NCBI GenBank assembly: GCA_903958915.1
Contig: CAJBVC010000666.1
Location: 1-11,029, forward strand
Length of the DNA stretch: 11,029 nucleotides
Source: an uncultured beta proteobacterium
GTDB lineage: Bacteria; Pseudomonadota; Gammaproteobacteria; Burkholderiales; Burkholderiaceae_C
Direction: 5' to 3'
Below are positions 5,952-11,029 of the stretch, piece by piece (positions within the stretch are counted from its first letter, which is position 1; the number at the start of each line of letters is the position of its first letter). The position numbers were made by a program, and so were the translations under genes. The notes beneath the pieces were generated by a model that worked only from the letters and a program-made list of their open reading frames with translations, had not been told where the DNA came from and ran no database searches.

Positions 5952-8387
5952 TTAGAAGTCGTATGTGAGGGTGACTCCAGCCTGACGCAGACGCGGCAGG
6001 AAATCGACCGAGGTGAGGCGGAAGAAAGCCGGATCACGATAGCGGAACCCATTGACCGAGGTCTTGTCATCGGTTGCATTCTTGACCCAACCCGTAACAC
6101 GCCAGCCTGGCCCGCGAACACCTGCACTCAGGTTGACGTGGGTAAATGGATCAGCCCAAATGGTATTTTGCAACTCCGCATAACGACGCGACTGATAGAT
6201 CACATCGGTGCGTGCGAAGAATCGCAGGTTGTCGACCGAGATCGGGAAATCGACTGCCACCGACGCGGCAGCAGAATGCTTTGGCGTGCGTGGCAGATTA
6301 AAGCCAGCCACCGAGCGGTTACCGCCATAAACCGTTCCTTGGGTGAGTTCGGTGCCTTCATCCGCGATCGCATCGGTGTAGGCGTAATTGCCAGTAAGTG
6401 TCAACCAGCGCGTGGCGCGATAAGTCCCATCCAATTCAAAACCTTGCGTATGTGCCTTGCCAACGTTGTTAACGATGGTGGCCGTCGTCTGCAATCCACT
6501 CACCGGGTCGATCCGGGTGGCAAGGTTAGACAACTGCAGGCCGTCAATCTCGTTGCGGAACAGCGAAGCGTTGAATGCCAAGCGATTGTTGTCGAGCATG
6601 GTTTTGAACCCGATCTCATACGACTGGATCTTCTCGCCTTGGTAAGTGAACGTATCAGCTGGCAGACCGGCAGAGGCGTTGAAGCCTCCGCTCTTGCTAC
6701 CCCGAGCCGACTGGGCATAGAACATGGTGTCCCGATTCATTCTATAGTCGAAGGTCACACGCGGTGAAAAGTCGGTAAAGGTCTGGCTACCCTGAATAAT
6801 GCAGACTTGGCCAGCCACACACGTACCTGCTGAAACTTTGGCCATCCCCAGGGGCGTTCCGCCAACCTCCACCGTCTCCTTGTTGTACCGGCCTTCGAGC
6901 GAAATCCGCATCGACTTGTCGATCTCGTATTGCAAGCGACCAAACGGGGCCATATTGCTGGTGCTGGTTGTCGATTTTGCGACCATTGGGTCGGCGGCTA
7001 CCTGACCTTTGGAGTCACGCAGAATCACGCCACTGCCAATGCCACTGGTATCTTCCTTGTAGACAAATGCCCCCACCAACCAGGTGAGGGGCTGACTCTG
7101 GGGTGAAGCCAAACGCAGTTCTTGGGTGTAGTAGGTCATCTCATCACGGTTATAACTCAGCCATGAAGTGCCAAAAATGGAGAAGCGACCACCTGCGTAC
7201 GACTCATCCACTCCATTATTAGTGTTCTGACGGGTGTAAGAGGACTGGGAGGTCAAGGTATAGCCACTATCGAGACGATAATTCAAGGTCAACGCAGTTT
7301 GGGTCGTCTTGCGGTCCAGCCCTGCAACATTGCCGTAACTGGTCCCGGTTTTTGGATCGGTGTAGTTGGCCAAATCGGCCGTGTTTAACCGCACGACCGC
7401 GTCGTTCAAAATCGAAGGACCGCAGGGCCAGCCGTTCGCCCGATTCGATGCGCTTGGTGCAACTGCTGCATCGGGAATACCCGCTGCATTATTGCCGACG
7501 ATATTGATGGTCTTGCCATCACACACGCCGCCATTGGGAACATTAGTGGAACCGTTTTGACTGGTGATGACGCCGCCGGCTTGTGTCGGAACTGGGCGAT
7601 TCACTGCAGCGAACTGACCATCCTTGATGCTGGATGTATTCAGAGAAAACAGCGCATCCAATGACTTGGAAGGTGTAAACAGCAACTGGACTCCTGCGGC
7701 ATCTGTGCGTTCGTCGCCGATCTTGTCGCCTGTAAGGGAGTTTGTGTACTGGCCACCGAACTGGTGGTGCTTGGCAGTGACTCGGGCAGCCAGAACATCC
7801 TTCAGAACCGGAAAGGAGATCGCTCCAAAAATCGATGATTCGCCATCCTGGCCACCGGTGACGGCGACGCGTCCATCGACTTCATGCGAAGGCTTCACGG
7901 TGACATAGTTGATGGCACCCGCATAGGTAGAACGGCCATACAGCGCGGACTGCGGGCCCTTGATGACCTCCACCCGATCTGCGTCGTCCAGCAGCAGCCC
8001 CAAAGCACCGTAACGCTGATACACACCGTCCACGAAAACCGAAGTCGACTGAGGGGCGGTAGGGATCAGCGTCGTAATCCCGCGCACCACCGGACGTTCA
8101 CCCACACGGCCCAGATCAGCGGTGTAGCTCAAACCAGGCGTGTACTGCGACAACTCGGCGATCGACGTGATCGAGCGTTCCTCCAGATCCTTGCCCGAGA
8201 GCGCCTGGATGGACAGCGGCACCTCCTGCAGGGTCTCGCCGATTCGGCGGGCGGTAACTGTAACCTTGCCCAATTGCCCGGTGTCGGCTGTAGACTCCTG
8301 GCTGGCAGGTGTTGGCGCCGTTTGCGCCACAACTTGGCAAGTTGCGAACGCCACAGCAGTCATGAAAAAAGGCTTGAACTTACGCAT
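5952..8387 (-). CDS. TonB-dependent outer-membrane receptor
   Basis: This 811-residue protein has a signal peptide (MRKFKPFF, hydrophobic stretch to about residue 20, likely cut after Ala21). A TonB-box-like KVTVTAR follows at about 41-47. The plug domain spans about 52-166, including VFVDGVYQRYG (117-127) and RVEVIKGPQSALYG (138-151). The remainder is a 22-strand-type beta barrel ending in the outer-membrane signature LTYDF with terminal Phe. It lacks the extra N-terminal signalling domain of FecA-type transducers. The ATG follows GGAG (8394-8397) by 6 nt. It should import a substrate using TonB-ExbB-ExbD energy. Instead of an iron (Fur) signal, it carries a sigma-54 element and TGAAACA sites like the leuCD and lyase genes, so it probably takes up the compound degraded by this cluster or a precursor. 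The ligand cannot be read from the sequence. Confidence 0.95.
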   Translation of the reverse strand: MRKFKPFFMTAVAFATCQVVAQTAPTPASQESTADTGQLGKVTVTARRIGETLQEVPLSIQALSGKDLEERSITSIAELSQYTPGLSYTADLGRVGERPVVRGITTLIPTAPQSTSVFVDGVYQRYGALGLLLDDADRVEVIKGPQSALYGRSTYAGAINYVTVKPSHEVDGRVAVTGGQDGESSIFGAISFPVLKDVLAARVTAKHHQFGGQYTNSLTGDKIGDERTDAAGVQLLFTPSKSLDALFSLNTSSIKDGQFAAVNRPVPTQAGGVITSQNGSTNVPNGGVCDGKTINIVGNNAAGIPDAAVAPSASNRANGWPCGPSILNDAVVRLNTADLANYTDPKTGTSYGNVAGLDRKTTQTALTLNYRLDSGYTLTSQSSYTRQNTNNGVDESYAGGRFSIFGTSWLSYNRDEMTYYTQELRLASPQSQPLTWLVGAFVYKEDTSGIGSGVILRDSKGQVAADPMVAKSTTSTSNMAPFGRLQYEIDKSMRISLEGRYNKETVEVGGTPLGMAKVSAGTCVAGQVCIIQGSQTFTDFSPRVTFDYRMNRDTMFYAQSARGSKSGGFNASAGLPADTFTYQGEKIQSYEIGFKTMLDNNRLAFNASLFRNEIDGLQLSNLATRIDPVSGLQTTATIVNNVGKAHTQGFELDGTYRATRWLTLTGNYAYTDAIADEGTELTQGTVYGGNRSVAGFNLPRTPKHSAAASVAVDFPISVDNLRFFARTDVIYQSRRYAELQNTIWADPFTHVNLSAGVRGPGWRVTGWVKNATDDKTSVNGFRYRDPAFFRLTSVDFLPRLRQAGVTLTYDF

Positions 8388-8449
8388 TCATTTCTCCAGC
8401 AAGTTTATTATTCCGGTTGTAAATAGCAGGGCAGTAGAGACCGGGTAAT

Positions 8450-8465
8450 AGCAACATTCGTACCA
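8450..8465 (-). promoter_or_regulatory. Sigma-54 promoter of the TonB receptor gene
   Basis: The minus strand reads TGGTACG-AATG-TTGCT: one mismatch in the -24 box, a perfect -12 box and exact GG-N10-GC spacing. The predicted start is near 8439, giving a 52-nt leader that contains the GGAG ribosome site. Confidence 0.75.
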
Positions 8466-8511
8466 CAAGAAAATCTGCAATCTCCGCAAAAAACTGGCTG
8501 AAAACTTAGGT

Positions 8512-8574
8512 TGAAACCTTTCCCTAGCACCTGAAACTGTTGCTTTCAGGGAGCGTGAAACATATTTTGTTTCA
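8512..8574. promoter_or_regulatory. TGAAAC inverted-repeat cluster, candidate enhancer of the receptor gene
   Basis: A perfect inverted repeat TGAAACA-N5-TGTTTCA lies at 8556-8574. Next to it, CCTGAAA-N7-TTTCAGG (8530-8550) is a second perfect 7-bp inverted repeat containing TGAAACT, and TGAAACC is at 8512-8518. The cluster is about 47-110 bp upstream of the sigma-54 element, a normal enhancer position. It is the clearest dyad version of the heptamer in the window and suggests that a dimer binds two TGAAACA half-sites. Confidence 0.65.
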
Positions 8575-8585
8575 ATTGGATCTCG

Positions 8586-8618
8586 GCGTTGCTTGAACCG
8601 AAGTGGCGCGAGCAACGC
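8586..8618. repeat. Inverted repeat GCGTTGCT / AGCAACGC
   Basis: Perfect 8-bp arms (8586-8593 and 8611-8618) flank a 17-bp spacer. It sits just beyond the TGAAACA cluster. No T-tract follows. Whether it is a binding site, a hairpin or chance is unclear. Nothing else is recognised from 8619 to 8734. Confidence 0.4.
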
Positions 8619-8734
8619 TGCAAGCGGGGCATTAAGGCAATATGGGCTTTTCATCCAACGATTCAAACGTGTTAGCAGGTCATTCTCAATTTCCGCCAAC
8701 GCTCTGTAAACGATCGATTTCGCATTTGCTTATG

Positions 8735-8764
8735 AAAAGAAAAGGCCGCCCCGGCAGTCTGCCG
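8735..8764 (-). terminator. Candidate rho-independent terminator of the Lrp-family gene
   Basis: On the minus strand, about 20 nt past the Lrp stop, CGGCAG-A-CTGCCG (8764-8752) overlaps the alternative stem GCCG-GGG-CGGC (8755-8745). These are followed by C and then TTTTCTTTT (8743-8735). The GC-rich dyad plus T-rich tail fits an intrinsic terminator, although the stem is short. Confidence 0.6.
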
Positions 8765-8785
8765 TGTGACTAAGCGGTCGCTCTT

Positions 8786-9247
8786 TCAAGCCAGGGGCAA
8801 AGCGGTAGTGAATTTGATCTCTTCCATTGAAAAAGCGGACGACACGCTCGACAACTGCGCCACCTTGATGAGTCTCTTGTAAATCTGGTCGTAGCCGTCG
8901 ATATCGGACGTTACAACCTTCAGCAGATAGTCAACGTCGCCGCTCATACGGTGGAATTCGACTACCTCGGGCAACGAAACAACTGCAGCTGCAAACTGTT
9001 CGAGCCACTTTTCATCATGGTGCGCTGTGCGGATACTGACGAAGACCGTTACGGGCAAACCAACCTTCTTCCGATTCAGTAACGCCACACGGCTTTCAAT
9101 GATGCCGTCATCTTCCAGTCGCTTCAAACGCTTCCAGCACGGCGTTGCGGACAACCCGACGCGCTCACTTAACGAGGCAATGGAAAGTGACCCGTCAGAT
9201 TGAAGCTCGGACAAAATTGCGACATCGATACGATCAAGTTTATTCAT
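8786..9247 (-). CDS. Lrp/AsnC-family transcriptional regulator
   Basis: This 153-residue protein has the full Lrp/AsnC layout. An N-terminal helix-turn-helix spans about 3-60 (LDRIDVAILSELQSDG, LSERVGLSATPCWKRLKRLE). A C-terminal RAM (AsnC_trans_reg) effector/dimerisation domain spans about 65-140, including GDVDYLL (103-109). Such proteins form octamer-like assemblies that respond to amino acids and often control the divergent neighbour. Here that neighbour is a cysteine-synthase-family gene starting 131 bp away, so a sulfur or small amino acid is a likely effector. The ATG at 9245-9247 has only a weak purine-rich region (GAGA repeats) ahead of it. No TGAAACA or sigma-54 element is seen, so this pair appears independent of the catabolic regulon. 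Confidence 0.93.
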   Translation of the reverse strand: MNKLDRIDVAILSELQSDGSLSIASLSERVGLSATPCWKRLKRLEDDGIIESRVALLNRKKVGLPVTVFVSIRTAHHDEKWLEQFAAAVVSLPEVVEFHRMSGDVDYLLKVVTSDIDGYDQIYKRLIKVAQLSSVSSAFSMEEIKFTTALPLA

Positions 9248-9318
9248 TCTCTAATTCTCTATTTTGCAGAACATTCATACTACATATTGGCCATATCGAA
9301 GGCCCTTTAGGAACACTT

Positions 9319-9346
9319 TTGGTGAGACGACAGGGCACACTATAGA
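9319..9346 (+). promoter_or_regulatory. Possible sigma-70 promoter of the cysteine-synthase-like gene
   Basis: TTGGTG (9319-9324) and TATAGA (9341-9346) are separated by 16 bp and lie 32 bp before the ATG at 9379. Both boxes resemble sigma-70 consensus. No sigma-54 element was found on the plus strand of this 131-bp spacer. Confidence 0.45.
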
Positions 9347-9378
9347 CTGGGCATACATCGATTGATCGCGGAAACCGG

Positions 9379-10398
9379 ATGAGAGACACAGCACGAATCC
9401 TTCAGAACCTGACGCAACTGGTTGGCAACACGCCCATGCTTGCCATCAATTTTCGTTTTCGCGGCAGGGAACGTTGCATTTATGCAAAGGCGGAGTATCT
9501 GAACTTCACTGGCTCCATCAAGGACCGGATGGCTCTGCATATATTGCGACGGGCGCACGCGCAAGGCATATTGAAACCGGGAATGCCTATCGTCGAAGCG
9601 ACCAGCGGAAATACCGGGATTGCCTTCTCCGCAATTGGTGCAGCGATTGGACACCCGGTTCGTATTTACATGCCAGACTGGATGAGTCAGGAGCGAAAAG
9701 ATCTGATTCGTTCCCTTGGGGCGGAGGTTTGCTTGGTGAGCAAAGACGAAGGAGGATTCTTGGGGAGCATTGCCCTGAGTGAAGCTTTCGCCAAAGAGGT
9801 AGGCGGCTTTCTGCCACGTCAGTTTGCGAATGACGCGAACGTCGAAGCCCACGCATTGTCCACGGGGGCGGAGATTTGGGCTCAACTGGAAAAGGAGTCC
9901 AAGCGCCCCGACGCATTTGTTGCAGGCGTAGGAACCGGCGGAACGGTCATGGGCGTTGCCAGATACCTGAGAAGTGTCCATTCCTCTGCTAAGGTCCACC
10001 CCCTGGAGCCGTCGAATAGTCCAACCCTGAGTGCCGGACACAAGGTCGGGAAACACCGCATTCAGGGGATAAGTGACGAATTCGTTCCTCCAATCGTCAA
10101 GCTTGACCTGCTCGATGACATTATCGCCGTAGATGACGGCGATGCCATTTGTATGGCGCAGGCATTGTCAAGCCAACTTGGGCTGGCGGTTGGCATCAGT
10201 AGCGGCGCAAACTTCCTTGGAGCGTTGTTGGCGCAGGAACGGTTGCACCCTGCGGCAAATGTTGTGACCGTCTTTTGCGATGACAACAAAAAGTACCTGA
10301 GCACAGCGCTCATGCAGGATGAAATACAAAAACCAGACTTCCTGCACCCTGAGGTGGAACTGTTGAGTTTCCGATGCCTGCCCAGGGGATTTGCATGA
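9379..10398 (+). CDS. Cysteine synthase family PLP-dependent enzyme
   Basis: This 339-residue fold-type II PLP enzyme resembles CysK/CysM. It has LVGNTPM (14-20), the PLP-lysine motif NFTGSIKDR with Lys48, the substrate loop ATSGNTG (74-80), the phosphate-binding GTGGT (185-189), [10 protein letters not shown] (228-237) and GISSGA (272-277). Canonical members make cysteine from O-acetylserine or O-phosphoserine and sulfide; relatives work as beta-synthases or lyases on other amino acids. NFTG in place of NPTG or NPAG and the tail DDNKKYLST (301-309) are mild departures. It is divergent from an Lrp-family regulator, which probably controls it. That arrangement suggests an amino-acid-responsive paralogue, possibly catabolic, but housekeeping cysteine synthesis cannot be excluded. 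The ATG is preceded by a GGAAA-type purine stretch only. Confidence 0.88.
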   Translation: MRDTARILQNLTQLVGNTPMLAINFRFRGRERCIYAKAEYLNFTGSIKDRMALHILRRAHAQGILKPGMPIVEATSGNTGIAFSAIGAAIGHPVRIYMPDWMSQERKDLIRSLGAEVCLVSKDEGGFLGSIALSEAFAKEVGGFLPRQFANDANVEAHALSTGAEIWAQLEKESKRPDAFVAGVGTGGTVMGVARYLRSVHSSAKVHPLEPSNSPTLSAGHKVGKHRIQGISDEFVPPIVKLDLLDDIIAVDDGDAICMAQALSSQLGLAVGISSGANFLGALLAQERLHPAANVVTVFCDDNKKYLSTALMQDEIQKPDFLHPEVELLSFRCLPRGFA

Positions 10399-10550
10399 AA
10401 TTGGGATCCATTTGAATGAGCGTAGGCGGCTTTTCCACAATCGTACTTGAGTAGAAGTGCTTCAGCGCTGGTAAGTTGAATTAACCACGAAGTCGGCCCC
10501 CAACAAGATCGGGGGGGGCCTGCAACATCTTGCACTGGCACGTTATGTGC

Positions 10551-10580
10551 TGAAAAATAAGTGCCGGTCACCAATGACCG
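10551..10580 (-). terminator. Terminator-like hairpin on the minus strand
   Basis: CGGTCA-TTGG-TGACCG (minus strand, 10580-10565) is a perfect 6-bp stem with a 4-nt loop. It is followed after 4 nt by TTATTTTT (10560-10553). The 4-nt gap weakens the call. It could end a short transcript from the minus-strand sigma-54-like element at 10700-10715. Confidence 0.35.
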
Positions 10581-10699
10581 AGGAGATAAGGCAAATCCCG
10601 CGTGAATAAAGCTGTGACCTTTTTACCTGTGTGCAACTGCGGTCATCGAATCCTCTGAACTTCTCAACAACTGTTGTTTGGACTTAGCGGATCCTGCAT

Positions 10700-10715
10700 G
10701 GCAACTGTTGTGCCA
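10700..10715 (-). promoter_or_regulatory. Orphan sigma-54-like element facing away from exbB
   Basis: The minus strand reads TGGCACA-ACAG-TTGCC, with perfect TGGCAC and TTGC blocks at GG-N10-GC spacing. The predicted start is near 10689. No gene is seen downstream on the minus strand before the antisense of the cysteine-synthase-like gene, and no TGAAACA lies nearby. It may drive a small RNA or be a chance match. Confidence 0.4.
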
Positions 10716-10750
10716 TCAATAACTATTATTTATTTCTGAGTGAGAATACT

Positions 10751-11029
10751 ATGCCAATTACTTTGATTCGTCTTGTTGCTGTTTACTCCTTATTATTGGG
10801 AGTGCTTCTTATTGCGGTGCCCAGTATCACCCATGCGCAAAGTCCCCAATCGAGCGCTGAAGTCGTTGCTCCGACGCTGACTGCCCCCGCCAAGGTTGAG
10901 GCTGCCAAAGCTGCAGAAAACCCGTATGGCATTGGAGCCCTGTGGGAAACCTCTGACGCGGTCGCCAAGACCGTGCTCTTGATTCTGGTGGTTATGAGCA
11001 TGGGCAGCTGGTACATCCTGGCCATCAAA
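10751..11029 (+). CDS. exbB: ExbB-family TonB-system proton channel subunit, N-terminal fragment
   Basis: The first 93 codons are present; the gene continues past the right edge. The product starts MPITLIRLVAVYSLLLGV with a hydrophobic signal peptide probably cut after THAQ or nearby, as in ExbB forms with a cleavable N-terminus. An Ala/Pro/Val-rich periplasmic linker follows (about 31-60). Then comes NPYGIGALWETSDAVAKTV, leading into the first ExbB membrane helix (LLILVVMSMGSWYILAIK), typical of MotA/TolQ/ExbB channels. ExbB with ExbD uses the proton gradient to energise TonB for outer-membrane receptors such as the one at 5952-8387. No sigma-54 element points toward it and no clear Fur box was found. 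It is preceded by a weak GAG-rich ribosome site. ExbD and TonB, if linked, lie outside the window. Confidence 0.88.
   Translation, partial: MPITLIRLVAVYSLLLGVLLIAVPSITHAQSPQSSAEVVAPTLTAPAKVEAAKAAENPYGIGALWETSDAVAKTVLLILVVMSMGSWYILAIK

Larger units (their letters stand above)
10399..10750. other. Gene-free, palindrome-rich spacer
   Basis: No convincing gene is seen on either strand. The region holds several dyads: GGCCCCC/GGGGGCC (10495-10520, including a run of eight Gs at 10511-10518), TGCAA-CATC-TTGCA (10521-10534), GCAC-GTTAT-GTGC (10538-10550), CGGTCA-CCAA-TGACCG (10565-10580) and the 13-bp odd palindrome AACAAC-T-GTTGTT (10666-10678). CAACTGTTGT occurs twice as a direct repeat (10668-10677 and 10702-10711). 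It must contain the end of the upstream gene and the exbB promoter, which I cannot place with confidence. Confidence 0.6.

Noticed and set aside
8388..8699. 103-codon minus-strand ORF ahead of the receptor gene
   Set aside because: It spans the receptor promoter and enhancer dyads; the translation resembles no family I know.
10062..10574. 170-codon minus-strand ORF overlapping the cysteine-synthase-like gene
   Set aside because: It is mostly the antisense of a well-conserved coding gene and carries no domain signature.
10581..10657. Short GTG ORF after an AGGAG at 10581-10585
   Set aside because: The ribosome site is too far from the GTG (about 17 nt) and the peptide is only 18 residues with no recognisable feature.
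10715..10750. Fur box upstream of exbB
   Set aside because: The AT-rich stretch with TGAGAAT resembles half of a Fur site, but no convincing inverted second half was found.
1..11029. tRNA, rRNA, CRISPR array, insertion sequence or integrase
   Set aside because: No cloverleaf, regularly spaced repeat array, transposase-like protein or terminal inverted repeats were seen on either strand.

Overview
The window looks like an accessory catabolic island from a Gram-negative proteobacterium. It has an outer-membrane TonB-dependent receptor, an ExbB energiser and sigma-54 promoters. The LeuC/LeuD and ExbB sequences resemble Burkholderiales (Betaproteobacteria) proteins, an assignment made from memory of family sequences. 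The edges cut two genes: an HMG-CoA-lyase-family gene at the left and exbB at the right.

Layout: (1) 1-100, minus, start of an HMGL-family lyase. (2) 101-412, divergent control region. (3) 413-2359, plus, a PrpR-family sigma-54 activator (PrpR_N, PAS, AAA+, Fis-type HTH). (4) 2402-4458, minus, leuC-leuD overlapping by ATGA and convergent with the activator. (5) 4459-4888, divergent control region. (6) 4889-5746, plus, an amidohydrolase-2-family protein that lacks several metal ligands. (7) 5952-8387, minus, an 811-residue TonB-dependent receptor with a clear terminator. (8) 8388-8785, receptor control region and end of the Lrp gene. (9) 8786-9247, minus, Lrp/AsnC regulator, divergent from (10) 9379-10398, plus, a cysteine-synthase-family PLP enzyme. 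(11) 10399-10750, palindrome-rich spacer. (12) 10751-11029, plus, start of exbB.

The main result is regulatory. Four transcription units (HMGL-like gene, leuCD, amidohydrolase, TonB receptor) each have a sigma-54 type -24/-12 element (GG-N10-GC in a TGGCACG-N4-TTGCW context) at a sensible distance from the start codon. Upstream of these, in all three control regions, the heptamer TGAAACA recurs (nine exact copies counting both strands, where about 0.14 would be expected by chance in that length). The simplest reading is one regulon driven by the PrpR-family activator, with TGAAACA as its upstream binding element.

Functionally, the receptor would import a substrate across the outer membrane. 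LeuCD (isomerisation or hydration of a hydroxy- or unsaturated diacid), an HMGL-type C-C lyase and the unusual amidohydrolase would act on it or its intermediates. PrpR itself senses 2-methylcitrate, so the inducer here may be a related hydroxy-polycarboxylate. The substrate cannot be named from this sequence. The Lrp/cysteine-synthase pair and exbB show neither the heptamer nor a correctly oriented sigma-54 element and appear to be separate units.
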